Assembly (NCBI GenBank): GCA_029834535.1
Contig: JAQMWT010000539.1
Span: forward strand, 1-34,185
DNA: 34,185 nucleotides
From: Chrysophaeum taylorii
Taxonomy: Eukaryota > Sar > Pelagophyceae > Pelagomonadales > Pelagomonadaceae
Direction: 5' to 3'
Under the pieces are notes generated by a model. The model saw nothing but the letters and a program-made list of their open reading frames with translations. It made no database searches and had not been told where the DNA came from. The translations under genes were made by a program, and so were the position numbers. Below are positions 19,488 through 29,614 of the stretch, piece by piece (positions within the stretch are counted from its first letter, which is position 1; each line of letters begins with the position of its first letter).

Positions 19488-20330
19488 TTGGATGAATCGG
19501 CGTACGCCGACGACGTCGCCTTTCTCTTCTGGGATCGCCACATCGCAGCCAGCGAGACACCGCGCCTCGTCGAACACTTCGACGCTGCCTGGGGCCTGGA
19601 GGTGCGTTGCGGCAACCGACGCGCGAAGGCGGCGTCCAAAACCACGGAGATGCTGCTGTTCGTCGCTCGCCCGGCATACCTGTACGGCGACCCAAAGTCG
19701 GTTTTTCGACGACGCGGACCTCTCGGACATCGAGCTCGGCCGCGGCCGCTTCATACCGGTCGTCGACCAGTTCTCGAGTACCTCGGTCCTCTCGCGCGAC
19801 TTGACTGCCGCGACGACTCCGACGTCGAGGCGCAGATCGAGAAGGAAGGCGTCTTTCTCAGGCCTTCGGCGCCTCGCGGGACTGCATCTTCGGCTCGGAG
19901 TCCGTCTCTGCTCGCGCCACAACCAAGCGCCTACTCTCTACGTCTCGCTCGTCCTGGGCGTCCTCCTTCGCGGTGCGGAATCCTCGTGGTGCCTCACTCC
20001 TGTTCCGCCGGCTGCGGTGCTTCCACGCGCAGTCAGTCAGAGTCAGTCGCCCGCGTCGCGTGTCGTCTGACCACACGCCTGGCTCCACCACATCATCTCG
20101 ACGGAGATGCCTCGAGTCCATCGACGTCTACGCGTCGCAAGCGGAGCCGGTCACGTCGCCCGCATGGTCCCGACTCCCTCGCAAGATGCTCTCGTCGTCT
20201 TGGGTCCGCTCCAAGCGCCCATACGTACGCGACGACGCTCCGGAAAACTTGCGACATAATAACTCGTGGCACGACCTCGGACAAGACCGCGGTCCGCCGT
20301 CAACGCCTTCTCTCCCCCAACTGTGTGATT
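19488..20330 (+). pseudogene. Reverse transcriptase C-terminal part of LINE copy 2
   Basis: The frame opens with DESAYADDVAFLFW (YADD at 19503-19514) and continues with ARPAYLYGDPKS and a GRGRFIPVVDQF segment, followed by the RLRCFHAQ-type C-terminal domain. Sequence upstream of YADD that should hold motifs A and B is absent. Several single-base changes shift the frame after about 19700. A 425-codon open frame exists here only because different frames were joined by chance. Confidence 0.8.
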
Positions 20331-20436
20331 TTGCTCTGTGATCCTGGACCGGCTCCTGCCGCAGGGGCCCAGCCTCGCGTGCCCGGGAGAGGTCCGAAGT
20401 TAGTCAGTCTCCGGAAGAATTCCTGCGCAAACAAAC

Positions 20437-20818
20437 ATGGCAAGGAGCAAGGTTTTGAATATTGCAATCGCTGCTGGTCCTGCGCCGACGTCTACTGCGC
20501 GCGACGAGAACGTCCGGCTCCAAGCCGAGCTACGCGAGCCGGATCGGATCGGAGGAGCCAAGGAATGATATGGATTCGCCGTTCATCATCGAGGAGCATG
20601 CCGATACGTCCACTGCCACCCAAGCCGCCGTGGTGCCTCCGAAGGTACCAACCTCGCGTCGCATTGACGTGCCCGACATTCATTCAGGTCAGCTGCGACA
20701 CGAGCCTACTCCGCCTGCTGCTCCCCCACATAGTCTGTCCGGCGGCCCGGCCAGAATCTGGCTAACACTCATACGACGAACCCCGTATCGCGGCCGCTGC
20801 AAGAAAAGCGATTGCTAA
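20437..20818 (+). pseudogene. Unknown ORF directly downstream of LINE copy 2, frameshifted
   Basis: A 43-codon frame from ATG 20437 contains DENVRLQAELRE, which resembles the start of a coiled coil, and stops at 20566-20568. The overlapping frame continues protein-like (NDMDSPFIIEEHADTSTATQ, RRIDVPDIHSGQL) to the stop at 20816-20818. One frame change would join them. No family is recognised. Confidence 0.3.
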
Positions 20819-21954
20819 TGCGAACCGGAGAGTAAAGAAACGCGACAGGTTTTCCCTTGGCAGGCTATGACTAACACCGAATAGGTCGACTATAATCATC
20901 GTTGTTCTTTTTTGTGTACTATATACGCCGGCAGTAAAAACGCTCATGCCAGGGAGGCTGGCACGACGGCGGGCCTCCGGCCTAAAAAAAAAAAAAAAAT
21001 CTGGGTAGTGTCAAAAAGTAGCATTTTCGCACGGGGTCACATAGGTGGATGGCTTTCTGAATCAAGCGACGCTCTATTAAAAGAAGATGTCGAAGTTGCA
21101 CGACGACGAAAGAGCGCCGTGGGAAGGGCCAGAGCCAGCGCTCCTCTCGAACTCGGTGTGCTCGAGGGTTCCATTTATCTCGAAGAGTTGGCGTGCAGCG
21201 TCCTCGATCGACCAGGTCAAGACGTAAGCCTTAACAGAAGGATGCGGGATGATTTAGGATGAGTAAACTCAAATACGAACTGCGGTCTAGGCGTCAACAT
21301 TCTTGCGTTCCATCATCGCCGACAATAATCCTAAATGTGAAATTTAGCCAGACGACCTACTTTCGACGACCAAAAAAGAGGTTTGGGCGGGTCATTTATT
21401 TCCGTTCGGATCGATGCCGCCGTTGGTATAGGAATAGATGGCATTCCGGCGGTTGCACAACCGAATGGATCGACTACTAACGCCAAGTCTGGAGAAGCAG
21501 CTGGATCTCAGGCCGTCGATGACGACGAGGCGGAGATCCAACGTGGGGGCGCGCGGTCCACGTCAGCGACAGGGAGGAGCTACGAACAGCACTCACACAG
21601 AGAGCGTTATCCGTGGTGTGAGCGGGTCGAAAAATATGTCGCAGCGTAGATGCTCGCTCGACTGGAACCAGGGGCAGGAAGCCGGATCTTCTCTTCCGTC
21701 TCAGACGACCGGGTCATCTGCGTCGCCCGCCGCACTCGAGGTGACCGCCCAGTGCGAGCCCTGCCATGAACAGATCACCGAGCAGTGCAGTTCGGCCAAA
21801 GGAAGGCGGCCTACTCGCCACAATTACGCGCGGCTTCGAATGTGCTTGGCACACAGCTCCGTCTCCGGCAACTACGTGGTCCCGCTGGCTCTGCGCCGCC
21901 TTGGGCGGGCGTCTCTCCGGGCTTTTTTGCGAGAACCTACCACGACGCCGTCCA
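20819..21954. other. Stretch with ambiguous coding potential, no recognised gene
   Basis: A run of 16 A lies near 20983-20999. At 21070-21240 both strands look protein-like: LELGVLEGSIYLEELACSVL on plus, YVLTWSIEDAARQLFEINGT on minus. At 21380-21650 the plus strand gives RIDAAVGIGIDGIPAVAQPN and an acidic segment. None can be assigned. Confidence 0.3.
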
Positions 21955-22020
21955 CGGAAAATTCCCTTGGGGGATAATGGTTTACGTACCCAGGGATAAG
22001 AAATTTTGGGTATGGCACTA
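21955..22020 (-). repeat. Short dispersed repeat around CCCTGGGTACGT, copy 2 (inverted)
   Basis: AAAATTCCCTTGGGGGATAA, TTTACGTACCCAGGGATA and AAATTTTGGGTA follow one another. They are the reverse complement of the blocks at 5935-6012, with the spacers shortened. Confidence 0.5.
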
Positions 22021-22062
22021 TAAGAAGTCTTCAAGTCGTGACGTCACTCCTGAAGCACACGA

Positions 22063-23205
22063 CTAAAAAAAATCAGCAGTGTTCAGCATATGGCGGAGCG
22101 ACCGCTGCGAGATATTTGGAGATATTTGGAGATGCGAACGAGTGCGACGGAACGTCCTGTGTGCTCGAGAATCATGGCGCAAATTAACGTCGTCGTCGTC
22201 GTCACGATCGGCGGCGGTCTGTCTCGACAAGGTACTCCTGCGTCGTCGCTTCATAGACGAGTGGACCGAGAAGTGCCCCGCATTCATCATCCAAGTCTCT
22301 GGTGCTCGTGGAGTCACGGTCTGGCGAAGTATGAGAAAAAAAGTGCCGGCTGGATCAACCAGAACGGATGCGCTCCCGGTACGCCGCGCGACAACAACGG
22401 AAACAACGAATCCTGCACCAACTTCATCAAGGAGGATGGCACTGCCCGCGAGGTCGTCGGCGTAGTAGGTTCCAGCCTCTGGAGAAGCATCGTCCGGTAC
22501 CTCGAGACTCGGAGGAGCCAAAACGATGGCTATTTTATTGCTCAGCACCCGCAGGTAGATCAACGGCAGGGATTTTGAAGGAGGCGCAGGAGTACGTACA
22601 TTCACGCTGGCAAAAGCTCATGATGGCGATTTTTCCTCAAGAAAGTCAAGTCCGAGCTTTTTTTTCTGTCGAGGCGACCAAGAGCGAGCAGACCCTTCGA
22701 TTTCTCCGTGACTTTGTTGTCGTCGTCGCAGAAAACGGCGGCTTGTCTCGCACCACCCTGGACGGGAAGTCCCTGGACACGAGGCTCTGAGCATCGTCGG
22801 GGCGGCCCACGTCCTCAAAAAGGCTGGACCCGGGAAACATCAATCGCATACACGCGTTCTACACTCGTGCAGCTGCCGTGCAAATTCTGGCACTATTATT
22901 ACAAGTGCAAGCACGCTCTCGCTCTCGCAATCCGCCTCAAGCACGCACAAGTCCCGGCGGAAAAACACGATTATCCTCTACCCTTCCGCGGCCGTGGTCG
23001 CGGTGCCAAAGCGCACGGCGGAGAGGCGCCGTTGAGCGCGAAGAAGCCTGCTCGACGTCGCGGCCCGCAGCTAAGTGCGCTGCCATTCCAGGCTCGGCTG
23101 CCACCCCACCCCACACCACCTCTGTGCGCGCACTCACACACCACACCAAAACCTGCGAGCACCCCATTCACCGCCACCTCTGTGCACGTCCCTCTTTTTT
23201 AGAGC
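22063..23205 (+). other. Coding-like, frameshifted region of unknown function
   Basis: Plus-strand pieces look like protein: NNESCTNFIKEDGTAREVVG (about 22400-22460), ILKEAQEYVHSRWQKLMMAI (about 22573-22632), EATKSEQTLRFLRDFVVVVA (about 22672-22731) and, after a frame change, INRIHAFYTRAAAVQILALL (about 22840-22900). A minus-strand frame of 180 codons overlaps the first half (22063-22605), so the strand is not certain there. The helical 'RFLRDFV...GGLSRTTLDGK' stretch loosely resembles core-binding domains of tyrosine recombinases, but no catalytic domain follows. I make no functional call. Confidence 0.3.
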
Positions 23206-23284
23206 GGCTTCGAGCAGGGTTGCAGCCACGTATTAATTAAACACTTGCTCCCAACATTGGACTTTTTATGCTGCCATAGATAGA

Positions 23285-23330
23285 TAGAGGTACCCACTAT
23301 TTATGCTCCCTACTGGGTACGTAACGTAAA
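23285..23330 (+). repeat. Short dispersed repeat around CTGGGTACGT, partial copy 3
   Basis: GGTACCCACTATTTATGCTC, then CCTACTGGGTACGTAACG, matches the central part of the copy at 5935-6012. The CCCCCAAGGGAA block is missing. Confidence 0.4.
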
Positions 23331-23339
23331 CGATGCTTC

Positions 23340-24180
23340 CACGAGCATGACCCGGTCCCTCAACAATGCACTCCACAAATTACTACTGTACAGGCGGCTG
23401 GGCACCAAAAATTACTGGTCACCAAGATTTTCTCCCTCATTATTTCAATATCAGTGGAACGAATGGGCAACACACCCGAGGCGACGTCCACCGACTCGAG
23501 GCGCGATGGCGAAAAAACGAGGCCCCAAACCACCGCGGGAGAAGCGCCGAAGGACGCACCCATAAAGCCGCGGTCATATACGACAAGGCGACGGCCGTGC
23601 TGCCAAGAAACGGAATCAGCAACGGACTTTTTGAAGAACGCCTTGAAAAAAATACTGCCGGGAGGATCCGTCGGAGCGAGAAAGTGCTCGTCGAAGAAGT
23701 CTGAGTGGAACGCGAATGAATCTCGTGGCTCGATGATCGGCTCAGAGGGGGGGTGTCGTTCGACGAGGACGTCGAGCTGCGCGTGCGCCGGGACCAGACG
23801 GAGGTTGAGGAGAACTCAAGTTCGTGATGCATTCGCCGCAACCGGTCGGCCGAGATTTTTCGACCTGACCATCATGTCCTCTCGTGAAGGTCTCTGTCGA
23901 CTACTTCAAAGCTCTAGCTCGAGCAAGCCCAGGCCATCATCGAGTACCAGTCCTCGCGCGAAGTCGACCCCAAGGAGGCCGGCATCCTGCCACCGAAGAA
24001 GCCGAGACCGACGTGTCCAGGATCAAGGTCACCGACGGCCACGGTTTGGCTAAGCTTTCTGGGGAAGCGCAAAGCCCACGAGGTAAGCCAAATCTACGTA
24101 GACTGATTCGAAGAATATCATGTTCTAAATACGTTATATAGTATATACGTTAATCTTTCTTTTTTCTTTCTTTCTTAAGG
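23340..24180 (+). other. Coding-like region with a basic start, unidentified
   Basis: A short frame beginning MAKKRGPKPPREKRRRTHP (23506-23565) stops at once. Protein-like pieces continue in other frames: VIYDKATAVLPRNGISNGLF (about 23575-23635), VSFDEDVELRVRRDQTEVEE (about 23755-23815) and AQAIIEYQSSREVDPKEAG (about 23930-23985). The basic RGPKP start recalls DNA-binding tails of transposases or nuclear proteins. Nothing specific is recognised. Confidence 0.25.
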
Positions 24181-24190
24181 GCTTATATAC

Positions 24191-24308
24191 TCTCCTATAT
24201 CCTTCAGAATGACACGACTAGTGTCCTTCTTCAGTCTATTCGGAGAGATTAGTATATACAATATATATATATTATATTCTCCTATATCCTTCAGAAGGAC
24301 ACTAGTCG
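24191..24308. repeat. Small inverted-repeat structure with direct repeats
   Basis: TCTCCTATATCCTTCAGAA occurs at 24191-24209 and again at 24278-24296. A perfect 15-bp inverted repeat, CGACTAGTGTCCTTC (24215-24229) and GAAGGACACTAGTCG (24294-24308), flanks an AT-rich middle. It could be a ~94-bp MITE-like unit or a hairpin. Confidence 0.6.
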
Positions 24309-24719
24309 CGTCTCCTCGCCGCCTTGTATCTTAAGAAGCGACCCTGCAAGAAGAAGAAATGCGTGAAGGAGCGCGAGGCGACCGCTGCAGATCCGGCTGT
24401 CAAGCCACAGTCCGTCGAAACTCTTACAGACCAGAGCATTTGCTGCCTCGGGATGGTCGGGGGGAACTGTTTGGGGCCTTCTTTGGTCGGCGGCGGCGTC
24501 GCTGGTGTCGAGGGCTGCGCGCTACGTCCCTCTGACACAAAAAAAAGGGTAATTTTTGGTGACCAGCCGCCTGTACTCATCAACTCGCCTTCCCACGTGG
24601 CGTTAGTAGCCTACGCCCCATGCTTCTTGTTAGTTAGTCGTGCGTCTAATCTTCCGTGCCTTGCACACCTTCACGAGTACCCCCCTCTTCGAGAGAGAAA
24701 ATTCGACTTCGCCACCATA
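24309..24719. other. Stretch left of the FCP array, no supported gene
   Basis: A plus-strand open frame (24324-24728) starts lysine-rich (LKKRPCKKKKCVKEREATAA) and continues glycine-rich. It shows no known domain and may be an exon or chance. The FCP tandem repeat begins at about 24720. Confidence 0.35.
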
Positions 24720-24806
24720 GTTATATGAGCCAGGCCAGAAATATGAGCCACATCGTTATTTATCTACCTCGATTCACATTATACTCTCGGGTCCATAGAC
24801 TGCAGA

Positions 24807-25418
24807 TTAGATGCCGCCCGGCCAGAGGGAAACACCGAGCTCCTCGTGGACCATGAGCGCGAGGATGCCCATCATGGCAGCGCGGCCGTTGTTGAGCTCG
24901 ATCGCACGTTTGCTCAGCTTCTCCTCGGCCGAGAACGAGTCCCACCCAAAGTCCAGCGCGCCGTTGCGGAAGTCGCCCGGGAACTCGCCGGGAGCGGCGC
25001 CGTTGGCCGAGTCCTTCATCACGAAGAGCTCGAGGAACCCGACGAAGGCGACGATCTGGGCGATGCCTGCCGGTTGGATCGCGGAGAAGGCACCAAAGCC
25101 CGTCGGGACGTCGGAGAACTTGGTGCCCGAGTAGTCGATGGTGCCCGGGAGGAAGATCCCCGCCTTGGTCACGACCTGGCCGAGGACGGCAAGCATCGAG
25201 ATGCGGCCGTGCTTGATCTCGACATAGCGGAGGCGCTCGAATTTCTCCTGGTCGGCATCGGCGAGGAGGCCGAGAGGGTCAAAGAAGCCAAGCGGGGGCT
25301 GGACGCCGAGCTCGGTCTCGAAGGCCTTGACGACGGTCTTGGGGGCTGCGTGGGAGGCCACGGGGGCGAAGGCACCAGCCGAGGTGAGGCAGAGCGCGAC
25401 GACGACCTTGGAGAACAT
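24807..25418 (-). CDS. Fucoxanthin-chlorophyll a/c-binding protein, copy 1
   Basis: A 203-residue light-harvesting protein of the thylakoid membrane that binds chlorophylls a and c and fucoxanthin and feeds energy to the photosystems. The start is the ATG followed by FSKVV. It gives a signal peptide ending SAGAFAP (residues 13-19), the phenylalanine motif that sends proteins into red-lineage complex plastids. An upstream in-frame ATG (25496) lies in the leader and is not kept in copy 5. Membrane helix 1 is about 58-87, with EIKHGR (67-72). Helix 2 is about 117-137. Helix 3 is about 168-193, with ELNNGRAAMMG (174-184). The paired E and R residues are chlorophyll ligands and helix locks of the LHC family. 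This copy has V82 where the others have I. Confidence 0.97.
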   Translation of the reverse strand: MFSKVVVALCLTSAGAFAPVASHAAPKTVVKAFETELGVQPPLGFFDPLGLLADADQEKFERLRYVEIKHGRISMLAVLGQVVTKAGIFLPGTIDYSGTKFSDVPTGFGAFSAIQPAGIAQIVAFVGFLELFVMKDSANGAAPGEFPGDFRNGALDFGWDSFSAEEKLSKRAIELNNGRAAMMGILALMVHEELGVSLWPGGI

Positions 25419-25630
25419 CCTTTCGTTTGTGTTTTGAACGCTTCTCCACACGCGATCTTTGGGGCAAGGGTTTAAGTTTCGCGCGATCTTGTACACTTGT
25501 ATTAGTTTTTAGAAAAATTCAAAAAAAGAGATCCTCAACCGAATCTTTTGGCTACCCTGCTATAGGGCCTACCGCAATCTCGTCTCGAGTCCACTGTCGA
25601 CGGCAAAGAAGAAGCAAGAAAGCGCAAAGC

Positions 25631-25640
25631 TGATTGGCGC
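25631..25640 (-). promoter_or_regulatory. CCAAT box upstream of FCP copy 1
   Basis: GCGCCAATCA on the minus strand, 213 bases before the start codon. The same decamer stands upstream of copies 2 and 3. Confidence 0.4.
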
Positions 25641-25992
25641 ACGGTGTTCCACACCGTAGTTTCATGCATAGAATAGTAGAATCAAGGCGGCTGCTGATCA
25701 CGCTTGTCTTTGACCCCCCGCGCAGCATGCCGGAATGCCATTTCCTCGCTCTCTCGTGCGTCGAAGCTCCTCGCGTCTTGAGCTTGTAGTACCGTGTACG
25801 TCGTGCTCATCCTCACGAATAACATCCCTGTTCGACAGACGAAATCCGACTTATTCAAACTACCCGTGGCGAAGGGCGGCCAGTTATATGAGCCACATCA
25901 TTATTATCTACCTCGGTTCACATTGTACTCTTGGGTCTACGCGCAAGGGGAAAGGCGCGGCCCTCGCGGCCGCAGCGATGCTGGGATTGCAC

Positions 25993-26604
25993 TTAGATGC
26001 CGCCCGGCCAGAGGGAAACGCCGAGCTCCTCGTGGACCATGAGCGCGAGGATGCCCATCATGGCAGCGCGGCCGTTGTTGAGCTCGATCGCACGTTTGCT
26101 CAGCTTTTCCTCGGCCGAGAACGAGTCCCACCCAAAGTCCAGCGCGCCGTTGCGGAAGTCGCCCGGGAACTCGCCGGGAGCGGCGCCGTTGGCCGAGTCC
26201 TTCATCACGAAGAGCTCGAGGAACCCGACGAAGGCGACGATCTGGGCGATGCCTGCCGGTTGGATCGCGGAGAAGGCACCAAAGCCCGTCGGGACGTCGG
26301 AGAACTTGGTGCCCGAGTAGTCGATGGTGCCCGGGAGGAAGATCCCCGCCTTGGTCACGATCTGGCCGAGGACGGCAAGCATCGAGATGCGGCCATGCTT
26401 GATCTCGACGTAGCGGAGGCGCTCGAATTTCTCCTGGTCGGCATCGGCGAGGAGGCCGAGAGGGTCAAAGAAGCCAAGCGGGGGCTGGACGCCGAGCTCG
26501 GTCTCGAAGGCCTTGACGACGGTCTTGGGGGCTGCGTGGGAGGCCACGGGGGCGAAGGCACCAGCCGAGGTGAGGCAGAGCGCGACGACGACCTTGGAGA
26601 ACAT
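25993..26604 (-). CDS. Fucoxanthin-chlorophyll a/c-binding protein, copy 2
   Basis: Full-length, 203 residues, identical in protein sequence to copies 3, 4 and 5. The leader just before the ATG reads CAAAACAAAAACGAAAGG, as in copy 5, whereas copies 1, 3 and 4 have CAAAACACAAACGAAAGG. Upstream, this unit lacks the block TACCCTGCTATAGGGCCTAC that the units of copies 1, 3 and 4 carry (copy 5 has a diverged form). The stop is TAA, followed by the shared 3' flank. Confidence 0.97.
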   Translation of the reverse strand: MFSKVVVALCLTSAGAFAPVASHAAPKTVVKAFETELGVQPPLGFFDPLGLLADADQEKFERLRYVEIKHGRISMLAVLGQIVTKAGIFLPGTIDYSGTKFSDVPTGFGAFSAIQPAGIAQIVAFVGFLELFVMKDSANGAAPGEFPGDFRNGALDFGWDSFSAEEKLSKRAIELNNGRAAMMGILALMVHEELGVSLWPGGI

Positions 26605-26820
26605 CCTTTCGTTTTTGTTTTGAACGCTTCTCCACGCGCGATCTTTGGGACAAGGGTTTAAGCTTCGCGCGATCTTGTACACTTGTATTAGTTTTTAGAA
26701 AAATTCAAAAAAAGAGATCCTCAACCGAATCTTTTGGCTGCAATCTCGCCTAGGGTTCACTGTCGATGTGCAAGAACGTGCCAAGGAGGACGGCAAAGAA
26801 GAAGCAAGAAAGCGCAAAGC

Positions 26821-26830
26821 TGATTGGCGC
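26821..26830 (-). promoter_or_regulatory. CCAAT box upstream of FCP copy 2
   Basis: GCGCCAATCA, 217 bases before the start codon, within the block conserved among units. Confidence 0.4.
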
Positions 26831-27186
26831 ACGGTGTTCCACACCGTAGTTTCATGCATAGAATAGTAGAATCGAAGCGACTGCCGATCACGCTTGTCTT
26901 TGACCCCCCGCGCAGCATGCCGGAATGCCATTTTCTCGCTCTCTCGTGCGTCGAAGCTCCTCGCGTGTTGAGCTTGTATTACCGCGTACGTCGTGCTCAT
27001 CCTCGCGAATGACATTCCTGTTCGACAGAGGAAATCCGACTTACTCAAACTACCCTTGACGAAGGGCGGCCAGTTATATGAGCCACATTATTATTAGAAA
27101 CCTCGGTTCACATTAATTATACTCTTGGGTCTACGCGCAAGCAAAAAGAAGCGGCCGTCGCGGCCGCAGCGATGCTGGGATTGCAC

Positions 27187-27798
27187 TTAGATGCCGCCCG
27201 GCCAGAGGGAAACGCCGAGCTCCTCGTGGACCATGAGCGCGAGGATGCCCATCATGGCAGCGCGGCCGTTGTTGAGCTCGATCGCACGTTTGCTCAGCTT
27301 TTCCTCGGCCGAGAACGAGTCCCACCCAAAGTCCAGCGCGCCGTTGCGGAAGTCGCCCGGGAACTCGCCGGGAGCGGCGCCGTTGGCCGAGTCCTTCATC
27401 ACGAAGAGCTCGAGGAACCCGACGAAGGCGACGATCTGGGCGATGCCTGCCGGTTGGATCGCGGAGAAGGCACCAAAGCCCGTCGGGACGTCGGAGAACT
27501 TGGTGCCCGAGTAGTCGATGGTGCCCGGGAGGAAGATCCCCGCCTTGGTCACGATCTGGCCGAGGACGGCAAGCATCGAGATGCGGCCATGCTTGATCTC
27601 GACGTAGCGGAGGCGCTCGAATTTCTCCTGGTCGGCATCGGCGAGGAGGCCGAGAGGGTCAAAGAAGCCAAGCGGGGGCTGGACGCCGAGCTCGGTCTCG
27701 AAGGCCTTGACGACGGTCTTGGGGGCTGCGTGGGAGGCCACGGGGGCGAAGGCACCAGCCGAGGTGAGGCAGAGCGCGACGACGACCTTGGAGAACAT
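27187..27798 (-). CDS. Fucoxanthin-chlorophyll a/c-binding protein, copy 3
   Basis: Full-length and identical in protein to copies 2, 4 and 5. Its coding DNA follows copy 2 at several silent sites (for example GACGTAGCGG in the plus-strand reading), while its leader follows copy 1 (GTTTGTGTTTTG in the plus-strand reading). It is thus a mosaic of neighbouring units. The intergenic block with TAGGGTTCACTGTCGATG is shared with copy 2 but replaced in copies 1 and 4. Confidence 0.97.
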   Translation of the reverse strand: MFSKVVVALCLTSAGAFAPVASHAAPKTVVKAFETELGVQPPLGFFDPLGLLADADQEKFERLRYVEIKHGRISMLAVLGQIVTKAGIFLPGTIDYSGTKFSDVPTGFGAFSAIQPAGIAQIVAFVGFLELFVMKDSANGAAPGEFPGDFRNGALDFGWDSFSAEEKLSKRAIELNNGRAAMMGILALMVHEELGVSLWPGGI

Positions 27799-28034
27799 CC
27801 TTTCGTTTGTGTTTTGAACGCTTCTCCACACGCGATCTTTGGGGCAAGGGTTTAAGCTTCGCGCGATCTTGTACACTTGTACTAGTTTTTAGAAAAATTC
27901 AAAAAAAGAGATCCTCAACCGAATCTTTTGGCTACCCTGCTATAGGGCCTACCGCAATCTCGCCTAGGGTTCACTGTCGATGTGCAAGAACGTGCCAAGG
28001 AGGACGGCAAAGAAGAAGCAAGAAAGCGCAAAGC

Positions 28035-28044
28035 TGATTGGCGC
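28035..28044 (-). promoter_or_regulatory. CCAAT box upstream of FCP copy 3
   Basis: GCGCCAATCA, 237 bases before the start codon. In the unit of copy 4 the matching site (29249-29258) reads GCGGCAATCA, so the CCAAT core is lost there. Confidence 0.4.
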
Positions 28045-28400
28045 ACGGTGTTCCACACCGTAGTTTCATGCATAGAATAGTAGAATCGAAGCGACTGCCG
28101 ATCACGCTTGTCTTTGACCCCCCGCGCAGCATGCCGGAATGCCATTTTCTCGCTCTCTCGTGCGCCGAAGCTGCTCGCGTGTTGAGCTTGTATTACCGCG
28201 TACGTCGTGCTCATCCTCGCGAATGACATTCCTGTTCGACAGAGGAAATCCGACTTAATCGAACTACCCTTGACGAAGGGCGGCCAGTTATATGAGCCAC
28301 ATTATTATTAGAAACCTCGGTTCACATTAATTATACTCTTGGGTCTACGCGCAAGCAAAAAGAAGCGGCCGTCGCGGCCGCAGCGATACTGGGATTGCAC

Positions 28401-29012
28401 TTAGATGCCGCCCGGCCAGAGGGAAACGCCGAGCTCCTCGTGGACCATGAGCGCGAGGATGCCCATCATGGCAGCGCGGCCGTTGTTGAGCTCGATCGCA
28501 CGTTTGCTCAGCTTTTCCTCGGCCGAGAACGAGTCCCACCCAAAGTCCAGCGCGCCGTTGCGGAAGTCGCCCGGGAACTCGCCGGGAGCGGCGCCGTTGG
28601 CCGAGTCCTTCATCACGAAGAGCTCGAGGAACCCGACGAAGGCGACGATCTGGGCGATGCCTGCCGGTTGGATCGCGGAGAAGGCACCAAAGCCCGTCGG
28701 GACGTCGGAGAACTTGGTGCCCGAGTAGTCGATGGTGCCCGGGAGGAAGATCCCCGCCTTGGTCACGATCTGGCCGAGGACGGCAAGCATCGAGATGCGG
28801 CCATGCTTGATCTCGACATAGCGGAGGCGCTCGAATTTCTCCTGGTCGGCATCGGCGAGGAGGCCGAGAGGGTCAAAGAAGCCAAGCGGGGGCTGGACGC
28901 CGAGCTCGGTCTCGAAGGCCTTGACGACGGTCTTGGGGGCTGCGTGGGAGGCCACGGGGGCGAAGGCACCAGCCGAGGTGAGGCAGAGCGCGACGACGAC
29001 CTTGGAGAACAT
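28401..29012 (-). CDS. Fucoxanthin-chlorophyll a/c-binding protein, copy 4
   Basis: Full-length and identical in protein to copies 2, 3 and 5. It shares the silent variant GACATAGCGG (plus-strand reading) only with copy 1, and its leader has CACGCGTGATC, found in no other unit. Upstream it carries the TCTCGAGTCCACTGTCGACG version of the intergenic block, as copy 1 does. The CCAAT core of its promoter is changed to GCAAT, so expression may differ although the protein does not. Confidence 0.97.
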   Translation of the reverse strand: MFSKVVVALCLTSAGAFAPVASHAAPKTVVKAFETELGVQPPLGFFDPLGLLADADQEKFERLRYVEIKHGRISMLAVLGQIVTKAGIFLPGTIDYSGTKFSDVPTGFGAFSAIQPAGIAQIVAFVGFLELFVMKDSANGAAPGEFPGDFRNGALDFGWDSFSAEEKLSKRAIELNNGRAAMMGILALMVHEELGVSLWPGGI

Positions 29013-29614
29013 CCTTTCGTTTGTGTTTTGAACGCTTCTCCACGCGTGATCTTTGGGGCAAGGGTTTAAGCTTCGCGCGATCTTGTACACTTGTATTAGT
29101 TTTTAGAAAAATTCAAAAAAAGAGATCCTCAACCGAATCTTTTGGCTACCCTGATATAGGGCCTACCGCTATCTCGTCTCGAGTCCACTGTCGACGTGCA
29201 AGAACGCGCCAAGGAGGACGGCAAAGAAGAAACAAGAAAGCGCTAAGCTGATTGCCGCGCTGCGTTCCATACCGCAGTTTCATGCATAGAATAGTAGAAT
29301 CGAAGCGACTGCCGATCACGCTTGTCTTTGACCCCCCGCGCAGCATGCCGGAATGCCATTTTCTCGCTCTCTCGTGCGCCGAAGCTCCTCGCGCGTTGAG
29401 CTTGTATTACCGCGTACGTCGTGCTCATCCTCGCGAATGACATTCCTGTTCGACAGAGGAAATCCGACTTAATCGAACTACCCTTGACGAAGGGCGGCCA
29501 GTTAGATGAGCCACATTATTATTAGAAACCTCGGTTCACATTAATTATACTCTTGGGTCTACGCGCAAGCAAAAAGAAGCGGCCGTCGCGGCCGCAGCGA
29601 TGCTGGGATTGCAC

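Larger units (their letters stand above)
18345..20410 (+). mobile_element. Non-LTR retrotransposon (LINE), copy 2, internally deleted
   Basis: The element starts with the TTAGCACCCGG head and ends with a GTTAGTCAG tail. Between these lie an APE-type endonuclease, a linker, and only the last part of the reverse transcriptase. Compared with copy 1, about 1.1 kb is missing at a junction near 19480-19490, so the RT fingers and motifs A and B are lost. The copy cannot retrotranspose by itself. Having head, endonuclease and tail, it probably shows the two ends of the family. Confidence 0.85.

Noticed and set aside
18899..19922. Long minus-strand ORFs (248 and 306 codons) over LINE copy 2
   Set aside because: The endonuclease and YADD motifs are on the plus strand here, so these are shadows.
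24846..25475. Long plus-strand ORFs of 209-308 codons opposite each FCP gene
   Set aside because: They mirror the FCP genes exactly and arise from the strong GC bias at third codon positions. They are rich in D, E, G and R, with no domain of their own.
25419..25496. Upstream in-frame ATG giving FCP proteins 26 residues longer
   Set aside because: The extension precedes the signal peptide and would hide it. Copy 5 does not keep this ATG, and the shorter start gives a typical plastid-targeting presequence.
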